The position numbers and the translations under genes are program-made. A model generated the notes under the pieces. The model did no database searches and was not told where the DNA came from. It saw nothing but the letters and a program-made list of their open reading frames with translations. A stretch of 64,000 bases of DNA from Trochalopteron elliotii. Taxonomy: Eukaryota > Chordata > Aves > Passeriformes > Leiothrichidae. The first letter of the stretch is position 1. Each line of letters begins with the position of its first letter. Shown here one piece after another: positions 49,999 through 63,103 of the stretch. Location: assembly GCA_024734555.1 (NCBI GenBank), contig JANPWX010000054.1, positions 4,376,287 to 4,440,286 on the forward strand, written 5' to 3'.

Positions 49999-51200
49999 TG
50001 CATTTTTTATCACCATTGTGTTTAAATGACAACACTGATCTTCAAAATGTGAAATCAAATGGTTTTTTCCCCTCTTTTTAAAATTAATGCTTTCCCTTAT
50101 TTGTATATAAACCACAAAACAAAAAATATACTATACACTTTTCCTGGGCCTTTCTGAAAAGTAGTGCTACCAAATCAGAGTTAAATTTTTGTTAGCAACC
50201 ATTGAAAGTACATGCATGAACAGCAATTTAAGCATGAATTGTAAGTATGAATTGCAAATCACCCATAAACGGGAAAATTTGAAAGTGAAATAGAATGCAG
50301 TAAGATTTAATTAAGAGCAAATTAAAGCATTGCCACCACTTTTAATACGACTCTTTGCTACCACTTTCTGCAGAAAAACAACTCAACTGCCAAACTGCTG
50401 AAATAATCCAACTGCTGAATAAATCCAATATTGAGGAGACATATAGAGGCAAATTTTACTGTGTTTTAACTTTTTTGTGCATGTTCTTTACTTTTTTCTC
50501 CTGTTCCTCGCCTCTACATCCTGATTTTGCTTTCCCTGCTAAGATTCTCCTGTGAAATTTTTCCCAGCAGGCACTAAGTGCAATCCTGGGGCTGGAGAGC
50601 TTCCCAGGAGGAGTGGTGGGGGCAGGAGGAACTTCTGCTGTGAAAATTGATGCTGTAGATCTTCAGGAGTTTCAGCAATCCCAGCAGTCTTTCTCCGCAG
50701 CCTGAGATCTAACCTGTACACATTCCTGAGCTGCAGTATTTCATTTACAGTCTTCCTTAGAGTCATATGAAAAAACAAACCCCAATCTAAGTTTCTGGAA
50801 AGCCATCACTTCTTGGGAAAAGTAACATTTTCATTGGGCTTTGGCCACTCAAGATGTTTAGAGGAAATCAGTGAGTGTATATACAACCCCAGTGTGGACT
50901 AACAGGATGCTAAAAGCACAGCTGTCCAAAACCCCATTCTTGGGGCTTCAACATGCACATGCTTTGAAAAATTCAATCAAGTCTTGGAGGCTGTATTCCC
51001 TGGGTGCAGGGGCTCTATCTTCTGTATGGTGTGTAGTAAAAGTCTGATTAAACAATTGATTAGCACCACAGCAAATTTTCTATTAACTACTGAAAGATAA
51101 ACTTTGAACAGAAAACCATTCAGACAAGTAACCTGAAGTCCATCCTGGTTTTCAGAAGCATTCAGGCTTTTCTTTGATTTGATTACTAACTGGAAAGGTA
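49999..51200. other. Gene-free unique sequence
   Basis: AT-rich, with short background frames only. Nothing recognisable. Confidence 0.6.
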
Positions 51201-51219
51201 AGATTACTCTTCAGCAGTG

Positions 51220-51420
51220 TGACTCAGTGATTTCCTATGGAATGAAGCAGAGGAGGCAATCATTCATATCCATTCTAGTTATGGTCCTGGTAGGAACAGT
51301 AGTTCCTCCCCAGCCTGCAATCTCCATAGGGAAGTATATATAGCATCCATATAGGAATATCTCCAGTGTGCAACATCACTGATGAGCAACGAGAATGCTA
51401 AGAAAACACACAAGGTGAGT
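51220..51420 (+). promoter_or_regulatory. Candidate TATA promoter with a first-exon donor
   Basis: An AP-1 site TGACTCA lies at 51220-51226 and a TATA element GTATATATAG at 51334-51343. A strong splice donor CAAG|GTGAGT follows, with the junction between 51414 and 51415. An ATG at 51382, with weak context (C at -3), gives eleven codons (MSNENAKKTHK) that end exactly at the donor in phase 0. The spacing from TATA to exon fits a short TATA-driven first exon. I do not recognise the peptide. These are separate common motifs, and their co-occurrence may be chance. Confidence 0.3.
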
Positions 51421-54400
51421 CTTTTTTATTGTTATTCTCAGTTTTCCCTAAAGCTACTGTAGTGAAAAGAATCTTAATACCACTATGTCTTTTTTTAAAG
51501 TGTGCTACATGTTAGATATCCCAAGACATAAAAATTTGTTCCTTGGACCTTCATTTTGCCATACTGTTAATTATGAAAATCTATGGAAGAGGCTGCTCAG
51601 GCTTCTGTTCAGTGAATAATTGTATTTAAACACTTAAAATATCTAATAAATCAATCACCTTGAACAGCTGAAGAGCAGTAGCCACATTAAAACTTAATTT
51701 TAAAGACTTTTCTCCTAACTGGAACTCCCATAGAGGATATTCAAAATATCAGTTCCAAGAACATTAATTTGGGATAATTTTTGTTGGGTATCCATGGAAA
51801 TATGCTTTTAAATTACACATGTAGTATCATTGTAGTTTAGTGCATCTGTTCTTTGAAGTTCAAAAACCCCGTGCTTTAAATCATTCTGTTCAAAAACCAA
51901 GTGCTGTGTTGCCCACAACACTCCCTAGAGTTTGTGTGCTGTTTCACCAGATTACACAAACTGCCAAGCCTGGGGCACCTCAGGCACCACAGTAACCTAT
52001 AGAAGTAAATACTCTTATTCTTTAAGCAGGTTGACAAGAGAGCACATGCATGAACTTTCTGAAATTCTGCCATGTTTGTGGGAGGTTAATACATGGCTAC
52101 TCTATTAACAGGCTGAGACATATCATTTGTGTCTGATACAATTGTTTATGATTCTTGCTTCAGCTTTTTGCACGGGTGCTTAAACTCACTGGGCTGAGGT
52201 CGTGTAGAACACGCTAGGGAATAGCATGCCCCTCTCCATCTGCTCATTTTGACCACAAAATTAGATCACCTAAAACAGTAGTAATAAAGAAGTCTGGAAG
52301 GAAGCATGTTAGGACAATTTGAAAAAAAGCAGAAGCAGAGAAGTTCAGCAATTCTCATTATAGCAACAAGTGACTTCTTTCTTTAGGTACAGATACTACA
52401 GCTTAACCATGCTTTCCCTTGGCTCAAAAAGCTGTTTGCTCAGAAAACAAAAAGCTGTACCTCAGAAATCTGGCTGACCTGCCCTGTACTTGTCCTTCTC
52501 AACCTTGCCCACAGCCACTAATTTGGTGACTGCAGAAATAATTGAAACAGGATTAGGAGCTACCTTGTTCTCTGGGGAAACTCCCTCCACATCACTCTTT
52601 TAGCAGACACTGGTTCCCAAGGTCCAGGGCAAGCCCTGAGTCCAGCTCCTGGCTGACCAGAGCCAGTGTAGCTGGTGGCAGAACCCTCATCATCAGAGCT
52701 GGAGGCTGCCTTCAAGGCACACACAGGATTATTTACTGCTGACAGAGCACCAGGACCCATCAGATGTGCTTCACTGCTGCTTTTGATACTCCTGCAGTCT
52801 GCTGCCACAGTTATTTGCTACGTTTGGAAGGTCTGATTGTCCTCCTGCATGGGAAGAGGAGTCTGGACTGCTCATTTCAGGACACAGAGGCAGCCACCGG
52901 GGTGTGCCAGGTCTGGCTGCCATCCCCACGCAGCCCATCCTCTGCAGCTCTCTCTGCTCTCCAGAAAGTCACAGGTGCTGCTGCTCCAGCAATTGCCAAG
53001 CACACAGACACTCCAAAACACTCTCTCAAAACGATGGTGCCGCCACAAAAAGCCTGTTAATGGTACCGAATGCTCCTGCTAAGCCACACGGATAGCAACA
53101 CCCCGGTGGAAGGAGGGGCATCTCTTAAAGCCCCCCTGCAGGGTCTGAAACAAAGGTAAGCAAGAGAGACAGACTGTCAGTAATAAGGAGCAATAGAAAT
53201 GAAAATCCAGCGTGTGTTTTGAAACAGCAGCCACAGCAGGGACACTCCTTTGATGCTAAAGAATATCAGCCCAAAGAATAAAACAGAAACTTGATTCAGT
53301 CTCCCCTCCACATGTAAGCGATAAGGAGCCTGATTCAAAGGGAGCCCTGCTGCAGCAGCTGCTGCGACAGCAGGGCCAGGACAGGAGCCAGGTACACAGG
53401 GACACTGCACAGCCCCAGAGGGTGTGGAGCCTTCACCAGCCCTGCCCACTCAGGAGGGGAGAAGTGGGGACACAACACAACTCTGTGCACCAGAGGGAGG
53501 GACCTGAGCTAGTGCAGGAAGCCTGATGAAATCCCCTCTGCTAACTCCAAAATACCATCTCCATATATCCTGTGATGGCAGAGAATACTGCTTTGATTTG
53601 GAGGAGCTCTTCTCAATGCAGCAAAATATTTTAACAGCTGGCAAGCCATTTGTGTGAATCTGAAGAACCCAGTACTCTGGGAAATATCCCACTAATAATG
53701 AAAACAAGTATTCAAGACCTCAGCAACCAATACATATGGCACCAAAGAGCCAGAAAAGCCCTGGAAGGTTTGGTACTGGAAAGATGCCATCACAGCTAGG
53801 GAAATGCCTTTCAAAGAATGATGATCAGGATTGACACAAGTGTTTGTACCCCACAAAGGAAAGAGATTATGGCTGTTAAATCAGTGCATGTCTTGGTCTG
53901 AGGTGGTCTCCCAAATCTTTCAAGATGACAAGAACATGATTTTCAATATGAGAAATAAGGTAGGGGAGCCATTTCTTATCCTCCTGTCCAAGAACACTTC
54001 TAATCCCTTTATCTTTGCTTTTCCCACATTCACTAAACTCTCCCTTCCACATCACTTTCAGTCCTGGCTGTCATTAAGCTCAGTTTTTAAGACAAAGATA
54101 AATAAAATGTTATCTTTAGTTTCAAAGTAATGTTGTTCTATACATTCTGAAACAAAATTGAAATTCTGTGTCCCTCCACAGTGTTTTGTGTACTGCTGAG
54201 GGCCCTCCTTGTTACTGGTGGTTGGTGCTTCTTTGGGACTGCTGGGGCTGGGAATGATTGCCTTTCCCACGGTGGTTATTGCAAAATGACAAAAAATATC
54301 CTTGGCTTCCTTTCCCCATTCTGCACCCGAACACAGATGAAGTGTATCACTAGTCTTAGTCAAAAACCACCACGCTTGGATTACAAATCTCCAAGTCTCA

Positions 54401-55060
54401 CTCACATTCAGCTGAGAGCTGCTCAGTTTTCCCTCATGTGCAGGGAAATATTTTGGGAAAATGCTTATTTAGGTTTTGCTATAATAATGTCAGGCCAACT
54501 GCTAATCCCCATAAAGAATCCAAGGCAAAACCTAAATTATTTGAGTAATTGGATATTAATTCCTTCAAGACTGATAAAACTGCTGGTACCTGTGTCTTTG
54601 ATCAAGTTCCCGATTCTTCACCAGCATTGTGAAGCTAAAAATAAGACTTTGCGGGAGGGGAAAAAGAAAATAATCTGAAAACTAGAGCAAGAGGGCTGCT
54701 TTCCTAACCAGGCACAATTTATCTTCAGTTTGACAGAAAGCACCCCCACTCAAAGTCTCTGGCTGGCTGGATTAATCACCTCTACAGGTAATGTCCTATG
54801 TAGCTTCTGGTTATTTTATTTGCTTTTCAGACTAATTTTTATGTGCCTGAAGCCTTCTTAAGACCTCACTGCTTGTATCTTAAATGGCCTATTCTAAAAT
54901 ACTTAACAGAAAAATTCCATTTTTCCCCCCCTTTACCTACCTCAAATACCCCAGGGGTAAGCTGCACATGAATCATGTTTCTTTTTATCTTCTTCTTCCA
55001 GACAGAGAGGTTTACACATTAGCTTCCAAACTGACTCTCATTTTTGTAATCTTGCCCAAT
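51421..55060. other. Gene-free sequence, GC-richer at 52.56-53.50 kb
   Basis: No recognisable gene. Between 52560 and 53500 the sequence is GC-richer with overlapping frames on both strands (82-98 codons). A donor-like CAAAG|GTAAGC lies at about 53156, which would suit a non-coding exon. The 165-codon frame at 54181-54678 (plus) starts at GTG rather than ATG and has no convincing domain. Confidence 0.5.
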
Positions 55061-55061
55061 A

Positions 55062-55254
55062 TTGCTTTTTTTTTTTCCAGAGCACAAATCAACCACCTGT
55101 CCACTCCACCATGCATTGCTTTGGGATTTTGCATTGTCTAAATGCATTTTTACTTTCCTTCAGAAACTTCAGCATTCCTTCGAATGCTGTCTTTTAGAAT
55201 TTATTTTTAAAACTGTGTTTAAATTGTTTCTTAAGTTTTATAACCACGAATAAA
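55062..55254 (+). other. Candidate terminal exon: acceptor, short frame, AATAAA
   Basis: A T11 polypyrimidine tract ending CCAG at 55080 is a strong acceptor. From 55081 a phase-0 frame runs 38 codons to TAG at 55195-55197, and AATAAA follows at 55249-55254. Joined to the donor at 51414 it would give a short open frame of about 49 codons, with no recognised family. Each signal alone is ordinary. Confidence 0.22.
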
Positions 55255-55499
55255 CTAATCACCAACTATCAGAATTCTGCACACTCTGCTTTTATCAACA
55301 ATTTGATGCAAATACTTATGTCTTCGTAATACAAAATAGTAATTATTTTGAATTACACAGACAGTTTAATCTAAGGAAAAATCCACATGTTCTCCAGCAA
55401 AATACAGCAAAAGCACCAGGGCAGATAATGCAGAGGTGGTGTCAGGGACCTCTGACACCTTTCTAATGAGCAGCTCCAGCATTAGTAGAAAGACCACAT

Positions 55500-55680
55500 C
55501 CAGCTCTTGCTAATCAGTTGCTAAAGTAATGATGGTTTCAATCACCCTGATGAAGTTGATGACAATGATTAAGCTGGCTACTTAAAATGTCTTCTTGATT
55601 AAAGTGATATTTAATCCATAAATCATGAATTTCACTCCTGCATCACTTCATGATGCATCTTTCATGAAACTCAGGTGAGA
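55500..55680. promoter_or_regulatory. Enhancer-like block with GATTA/TAATCC motifs
   Basis: Closely spaced TGATTAAG, TTGATTAAAG, TTTAATCC, AATCACC, TTCATGATGCA and TCATGAA words are typical targets of OTX/PITX-, homeodomain- and bZIP-type factors. The stretch is not low complexity. Conservation is unknown. Confidence 0.25.
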
Positions 55681-58600
55681 AGTTTTCCTCTCTGGTGACA
55701 AATCCCTTTGAGTCCTCCCCATTTAATTTCACAGAAATGGACTGAAGGAAGCTTTGCCCACCTAAGAAATCAGGTGTTAGACAATCAGCAAGTATTCAGC
55801 TAACAGCACTTCTGGCACACAACAGCAGTCCAATGTTTTACACTTCTAAACACAAGAAAGAAAAATTCAGCCTTTAGCATTTTGAATTTTTGCACCCTAG
55901 GCAGTCTCAGACTTCAAACATACAGTGAATCATAACCTTATTTTTCCATCATCTTCAACTAGATGAAATAAAGTATTTCTAGCACACAAAAGAAATCTAG
56001 CAAATGCTAATAGGGAACACTTGCTTCCTCCTCTCAAACATTCATGTGATTACCTCAGTGATAATCCAGGGGAAAATAAGAGTACTGTTTGTTAGAGTAT
56101 CCACAGCTATTGCTCTGAGAGTGCTGATTGAAATTCTCTCTGTGCACTGCTATTCCTTCCCAGTACTTGTAAGACAGTGGAAGCAGAATATTTCATCAAA
56201 AGAGCGTTAAACCAAAAGGTTTTCAAGTAAAACTGGGGTTGTAATTACTTCAGGTCACTGTGGCCATATAAAAATAGTAACTTATTGAGGAAAGGAGTTA
56301 ATAGCCCAGTACAGTAATATAATTAGTGATAGCTTTCTAAGAAAGGTTAATCCATTTAATTCATGGAGAGAAAAAATTCTATGCTAGAGAATTTAAACTA
56401 TATTGGCTTAATTAACTAGATAGGAATAAAAAGTTCATTTGATGTGAAACCAGAAGTTATGTAACTATACCTTTCTGATCTACATTTACGGTAAAAAATA
56501 TCACCAGTAAATTTATAAATGCTGTTCAATGCAAACTAAGAAATCTTCCAGAGCAAGGCATATCCTATAGAGTTTGGGTCAAGAAGCTGTTACAACCAGT
56601 GGTAAAATACAGGCTGTTAAGAGAAGCAATCAAAAAGCACCAGATTTCCTGAAGACTTGGCCAAAGCCACAACTATCTTTTTATTTTTAAGGAAGACAAT
56701 TCTGAATAGCTGTCATAGCTCTTATTCCTGGTATAAATCCCAACCTAGAACAGCAGCTCTATTTTTAGAAAAACAACCTATCAAGCATGACATAGAAAAA
56801 GAAGTTGAGCATGAGAAGCCATAGGAGAAGCCCTGAGAAGGGCAACTGGCAGTTTCATGTAGGACACCAAAGAGAAAGCAGGGGACATACTGCAGCTGTA
56901 GAAATTTGCATTATCTGTTTGGGTGAAGCCATGTTTTCTGTATTCCCATCAGCCCAGGTCCACTGCACTGGAACATGTTCTGAAACAAGACAAGTAATGG
57001 GAAGAGACTGTTACAGAAGAGGGATGCAGAGTGCAGCATGACAGGCACATGTGTGCCTGCAGTGCCCAGTCTGATGGGAGAATCAGCAACACCCCAGGCT
57101 ACAGGAACTAGTTTTCAGTTAGTTCCCAAAATTCAGTCCCTGTAGCCTTCTCTGGCCTGACTTCAGGAGAAAAAAAAACCAAATAAAATAAGTAATTTCT
57201 CAAACTAAACAGCCTTTTTTTCTAATTCCTCCTCTAGTTTGATTCTTGAAAAATAAATCAGCTCTGCTGGAAAACATCATCTTTCCATTGGATTATTCAG
57301 TCTACTTCATCCATCATTCCTAGCCCAAGCCAGCTGTCAGTCTGAAGAGTTAGGAGGTACAGTTGTGGGTCAAGAACATCCAGGCACCACTAATCACAGC
57401 CTTCACCTGCAGATAGTTTCTCTCTGGTTTTGCTTTCAGGTGATTATGCTGAGCAAAAACTCATATTTGGAGCCACATTTTTTTCTGATAGATAATTATC
57501 AAGAAGTCTTATTCTCAGAGTCGATTCTCCCACCTGGTTCTGCAACCAGCTCCCCTTGACTGACCTGGAACTGTCCATCTGGCTTATAGTCATCTGAATA
57601 TGGAGCAGGTTCACAGATTTGTTCTCCAAGTCCTTGGCACATGGATATCCCCAAATCCATCTTCATCGTAAGTGAGACCCACCCTTTGCCCAGGCCTGGC
57701 CTTCCTTCAATTCCTCTGCTGCCCACTGCCAGAGCCTCCCAAAACACCAGCCTCTTCTTTGTATGTCAGTATATCTTGTTGTAACAATACTTATAAATAA
57801 AAATATAACCACAAAGAGGGCAAACCCAGGATTTTGTGAGTGGTTGCTCTTTTGCTGCCTGCTCAACTCTAATTTCATCTCTCATTGTACTGAAGGAGAA
57901 AAACTTAAGAGAAACAAGGTCATTGACTTAAGGGTAAAAAACATCCAGGACCTACAGACATAAGTGCACTGTTTTAAGCAATATTAAATTGGTAGTAAAC
58001 ACTTTTTGGGGGGAAGCACCTGAAACGAATTAGTTTCACCATCATCTTTGCCTCAGCTGTGCTGAAGCAAAGACATTTTGCAAGTAAGCAAGCACTTCAC
58101 TGTAACCTGCTTGTGCAAGTCCTGGCAAAAAAATACACTTACAGAAAGACTTATTCTTATTTTGCATACTACTAATGACATTCCTATAAGCATTTAGCTG
58201 GTAAGTAACTGCAGAGCTTTCCATTAGCAATAGGCATAACTATAACTGCAGCTTGAGATGTACCTGTAAACATTTTTAACAGCTTGCTGTGGATCTGTGA
58301 ACAATATGAATTTAAAATATTTAACAGATTTAAGGAAAGTTTTTGCTCTGCAGACAACTGCCTAAGCAAAATGGTTTCAGGTATTAGAATACAGATCACC
58401 AGAAGGCATTGCTGATGCACTGTGATGCCTGCTGCAGCCTTGCTCCAGAAAGCACTCATAGTTAATGTATCTTTGGCAAAGGGCATACCACAAGAATAAG
58501 AAATGCTAAATAAGTATCAAACATGACCCTTAACAGGAATTTTATGAGCTTCTCTCATCATTCTTATTTGTTATATTTGAAGTTGAACCCTTGGAAGTTT

Positions 58601-60000
58601 ACAGAGTTCCTCTGCATGTAGGATTTTTGTTTTATAGGATGGTTGGACAGTAGGCAGTGCCTATCATGGCATAAACCATGCTCTAAATAAGGTTCAGATT
58701 TTTGCATTCTGGAAAGGAGCAAAACAAAGTCTTACCCTTGTGTTTAGGAGAAATCTAAGGAGATTTTCTCTTACCAAGCATGAGGATTTTCAAAACAATC
58801 AACCATAGCTCTAAATAGCCTATGTACCTTAATCCCTGCTCTGTCTGATAAACTAAGTTACTGCACCAGAGAATAAATAAAACACCTACTCCAGGAAATA
58901 TTCAGCACAAACCAAAGGGAGAAAAACAAACAAACCCAAATATCTTTAAAAAAAATCACATTTAGGAAAAAGCCTCCTACCACAACCATACCTCCTATAT
59001 GTGCTGCCTCCTCCCAGCAAGACAAGACCCTTCTGGTGCAGGCACACCAGGAGAAGAAACCTGAAACCTGGGGAGACAAAGGGTGTCCTCAGTGGTTACA
59101 GCTGTGACTGCAAACCAGGTGAACACCTCAACCCAACACACGTGTGGGCTGCTTGTGGGTGGGAGCCTTATCTGGGGCAACCACCCAAATCTGCCCAGAG
59201 CCCCAAACCAAAGGGAAAACCTCCTTCTTAACCCAGGGGACTTCAGCATCAAACCCACCCAAGTGCCTGTGCCCCAAGGGTATGAGGTGCCTGGAAGAGC
59301 AGCTTTGAAAGTAAAATCCTTTTTTTGCTGTTTTGTAACATCAGTGTGTTCAAAAGCACTTGGACTAACACTGCTCAAGTGAGGCAGATTGCAAGTAAAA
59401 ATCATGCATAAGCAGAAGCCAAGTATCAGATCCAGAGAGCTATTCTGAACCACACAGAAAAATAAAAGGATAAGCCAACAGAAAAAGCCCAAGTGCAGCA
59501 GGAACGTGGGAATCTGCAAGACAGCATCCAGGAGTGATGGGGAGCTGAACTGAGCTGGAGTGGAGCTGGGGAGCGCCCACAACCCTGTATCCTCCTTCCC
59601 TCGCAGGGATTCAGGGTGCTCAGCACACCATGGGCAAAGCTGATGGTGTCAGGGACCCACAGAGACTCAGGACATTGCTGAGGGGTCCCTGGCCTCACCA
59701 GACACATATTTTGGAAGCATTCGGGCAGAAAGCCTCCTTGGAGTTTGGATGATGAATAAGCTCATCATGGAGTGGTTCAGCACAAACCTCTGGGGATGTG
59801 ATCAAAAACATGACCCTGGGCACAAGGAGAATGGAGGGACATCCATGCAAAGTAGCATGTGAGGCAGTGAGGAGGGGTGGGCCCTGTGCCCTGGCTGGTC
59901 ATGGGTGTGTGACACTGAAATTCTGTCCCATCCCCTGGGCTGGTCTTGTGACACCTCCACTGTGTTCAGGTAAGAAGCCATTTTGCAAAGAACCTGTGGT
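55681..60000. other. Gene-free sequence, with an A/C patch and long stop-poor frames near 59-60 kb
   Basis: No identifiable gene. A donor-like CTG|GTAAGT occurs at 58200. An A/C-rich patch lies at about 58908-58940. A 195-codon minus-strand frame (59582-58995) is the longest in the window, but it opens at TTG, not ATG, and shows no known domain beyond two hydrophobic stretches near its start. Confidence 0.5.
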
Positions 60001-60056
60001 TGGTTTTTTTTTGTTGTTGTTGTTGTTTTGTTTTTTGTTTGTTTTGTTTTGTTGGG
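60001..60056. repeat. T/G-rich low-complexity run (TTG)n/(TTTTG)n
   Basis: The run comprises T10 followed by GTTGTTGTTGTTG and TTTTG-type units. It is the reverse-complement type of the A/C patches elsewhere in the window. It accounts for the poly-glutamine/lysine appearance of minus-strand frames and the hydrophobic look of plus-strand frames across it. Confidence 0.9.
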
Positions 60057-62900
60057 GCTCCAGAGTGAAAGATGTTGCCATCTCTGCCTCTCTTCTTGGC
60101 TGATTCTTCTGGCAAATATGTTATTTTGGCTGGTTCAGCCTTTCTACCTGTTTCATTTAGCCCAAAGCTGACAGGGTTGCAGGCAAGACTGGAAGGACTG
60201 ACTTCAGCAGCAGAAGGCTTGGGTTTTCCAGGTGGGTGCCTCTCTGTGTGCTGGGATGTCAGAGGTGTCTGTCCCTTGTCTCCAAGGCCAACCCCCAGTG
60301 ATCCTCCCACAAGGGAGGCTGAATGGAGACAGCCAGTGTTGTCAGATGGGTCAGTCCCAACTCCCTCTGTGGCTTTGAGAACAAATGAAACCTCTGCTTT
60401 GAGTGAGAGGTGGCTGGAGACAGCAGGAACACACCATTTGAGCAGGGGAAAAGGACTGAATTCAGGAACACCATAAAACTCATTTGTGGCACTAAATAGG
60501 CAAATGGCAGTGCTCAGCTTCACTTATGCATACGGTAAACCAGCCTGGGTGTGGGGAGTATAAAAACGAGTCAAAATACAGATTGATTCTGAAATAAGTT
60601 CTTTTTTTATCCTTTAGAACCATGGACAGGAATGTACAGCTCCACAAAAATGGAGGCCAAACATATTGAACCAAAACATTTCCTGGGATTCTGCGTGACA
60701 ATTTTTCTAAGGTTATTTCCTTTCAACCACACTCAGTCTAAAAGCGGCTTCCATTTGCAGTTAAAGTAATCGTGGTACACATTGCACACTCCTTGAAACA
60801 CAATCTTTGTCATAGGCACTATGATTATTTTTCTTCTCTTTTTATTTGTTTTTTTACTGGTGAAAAAATAAACACAGGTGAAAATGAACACCTTTTCCCC
60901 CCCTACTTCAATGTGTTTAGACTATGTGATTAAGTGGATATTTTCTCCAGCTATTTGGATGAATAAACTTTAAGTTGGAGCATTCATTTCTGTGATCTAA
61001 AAGAAAGTTTGTGTATGTAGCTTTACATATATATATACTCAGAAGTCCCAAATCCAACTCAAGTGTTTATCAGTGATTTTATTGACAACAAAATCCATTT
61101 TGTTGAAATCAAATAGTTGTCTTATTTCAGTGAATGGTTCAAGACTTTCGGCTGCAAAGAAGTTTTCACAAGACTTGTCCTATGCATTGAGAACACTGAC
61201 TTTATGCACATTAGGTGCTGTTTCAGGCATATCTACAGATCAGTTTTAAGGTAAACATAATTTTATATGATATAGAAAAAATCTAGTGACCAATAAAGGA
61301 AAGCATGAAATCAGGTATAACTCTACAACAGGAGTTCACCTATTTAAATGAAGCCTGATTGACTCTACTCGCTAAGTGCTGAGTAAAAATCTGAAATACT
61401 GGATTTGTGACCATTAAAATTAGCACTGGGAACCAATCATTCCACTTTTATTTCTGGACATCCTAATGTCCCTGTTGACTACATAGGGAGGACTGAAAAA
61501 CTATTTAACCAGTAAATCAGGCACATGATTTGCAAAGGCAACTCTTCCCTTGCAGTTATTCCAACTATCCCAGCTGGATATTCACAGTGAACAAACCACA
61601 TTTCCATCACCTCTGTTCCATTTTTAAGTGCTTTTAATGTAGGGATTTGCTCCAGGCCTCATCAGCAGCCAGTGAGCGAGGAGTGCAGGGCTCTGCCTGG
61701 TCTTCTCTCAGCTAATTAAGGAAGACAGGCAATGTGCTGGTGCCCATATCCTGCCCACAAGGATGGAAAGTTGCCCATGAGCTACAGCACCTTCCTAGAG
61801 CACAGTCGTTCCCACAGTGATGAGTTCTCTTTGCTCTCTGAAGCCATCTAGAGACAGCTTTAAATTAATGGAAATGCAAAGCTACTCCACTACTTACCAG
61901 AGAAATCAAAATGAAAATCACAACTTTGTTGCCAATCAGTATGAGTTTTGACAGGAGCCTTATTTAAAAGGACTGTGATTTCCAGGGTGTTTTTCCAAGT
62001 TGCCCAAACCTTGGGAGAGTTTTTCATTTTTAGCATCAGAGGCCTCCCCTACTGTAAACCCTATTCCCTGCCTCAAGAAGGATCTGAGCTGGTGGGATGC
62101 TTCCTCCCCACCTAGAGCACAGCCTGCAAGGCTTCAGGGGGGGCTGGTTTGTCCTGCTTGCCAGCAGGTGATGGGGCACTTGGTGCAGCCCCAGGGCCTC
62201 TGGCAAAGGGGTGTCACTGCTGCCAATGTCACAGAAACACCCACCAGGCAAATGAAACTGAGATGGAAGTTAAGGAGAGTGGCAAATGCTGTCCTGAGCA
62301 TTCTGAAAATCTGCCCAAGATACTGCAAACCACAGACAACTTAAAACAGTTTATATATGTCACAGCCTGCAAGTAAGTGTGACCAAACCATACAGAGTCA
62401 TTTTAGTATCACCTGTCTGTGCAAATAGTAGTGGAATCTGAAAAGGTTTTTGGTAATTAGCCCTTACTTATGCCCCTGTCCCTTCTGCACAGAAGACAGA
62501 GCATATCTCTTGCCTTAGCTTTGTTTAATGTTTTAGATGTTTTCAGGAATAAGGGCTTTTGGAAAAAAAGTAGGTTTCTTGGGAAGAAAGACAGCTTGGA
62601 TAAGAAAGCACATGGTCACACCCTGTTCAGAATAACCCCGCTCCGCAAAGGCAGCTCAGAAATTTAGAGCTGGTGTCCTGACCTGCTTTGGAAAAACCTT
62701 GTTATCTCAAGTGAAAATGCAGACAAGCTGAATTTGCCTTCATGCTTCTCTATATAACATCCAAAGAAGCAGCATGGAAATTACATATAAGAGATAGCTT
62801 TGTTAAATAAAATTGATAATGTGAACGATCAGCCTGATCATGCTAAGACCTGAAAGGATACAATTGCTGGAGAACAAGCATGGAGAGTTTTGCTTGTACT
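60057..62900. other. Gene-free unique sequence
   Basis: No gene recognised. The first 450 bp are GC-richer and stop-poor on both strands. A TA microsatellite-like run lies at about 61026-61038. At 62371 a donor-like GCAA|GTAAGT follows a 114-codon and a 75-codon frame (62000-62376), neither with a recognised domain. Confidence 0.55.
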
Positions 62901-62910
62901 CTTTGTTCCC

Positions 62911-63103
62911 TGTGAGGATGGGGAGGCACTGGCACAGCTGCCCAGGGAAGCTGAGGCTGCCCCATCCTTGAAGTTTTCAATTTCAGGTTGGATGGGGTTG
63001 GAATAACCTGATCTGTAGTGAAGTGTCCCTGCCCATGGCAAGGGGGATGGAAATAGATTATCTTTCAAGGTCTCTTCCAAACTAAACTATTCTGTGGTAC
63101 ACA
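62911..63103 (+). mobile_element. CR1 LINE 3'-end fragment, sense on +
   Basis: The sequence contains the well-known run of avian CR1 3' ends in order: GAGGCACTGGCACAG, CTGCCCAGGGAAGCTG, TGCCCCATCCTTGAAG, CAGGTTGGATGGGG, TGTCCCTGCCCATGGCA, and ATTATCTTTCAAGGTCTCTTCCAA. It ends near AAACTATTCTGTG, without the terminal ATTCTATG octamer repeats. It is 5'-truncated, as most CR1 copies are, and moderately diverged, with several single-base differences from what I recall of the consensus. The apparent 80-codon minus-strand frame across it is an antisense shadow. Confidence 0.9.

Noticed and set aside
49711..50115. 134-codon minus frame, strongly hydrophobic (W/F/C/V-rich)
   Set aside because: Direct product of the A/C-rich low-complexity run at 49880-49998.
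54181..54678. 165-codon plus frame containing a CLSHGGYC-like string reminiscent of beta-defensins
   Set aside because: It starts at GTG and lacks the third cysteine at the right spacing and the final CC pair; no signal peptide plus pro-piece arrangement. The resemblance is a short coincidence.
58995..59582. Longest frame in the window, 195 codons, minus, with hydrophobic segments near its start
   Set aside because: Its first codon is TTG, not ATG; the next Met is about 60 codons in; no known domain; it lies in GC-richer stop-poor DNA with an overlapping 99-codon frame on the other strand.
59966..60523. 185-codon minus-strand frame with a Gln/Lys-rich tail
   Set aside because: It begins at GTG, the poly-Gln/Lys part is the T/G low-complexity run read backwards, and a 134-codon antisense frame shadows it.
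62838..63080. 80-codon minus frame
   Set aside because: Antisense reading of the CR1 3' end.
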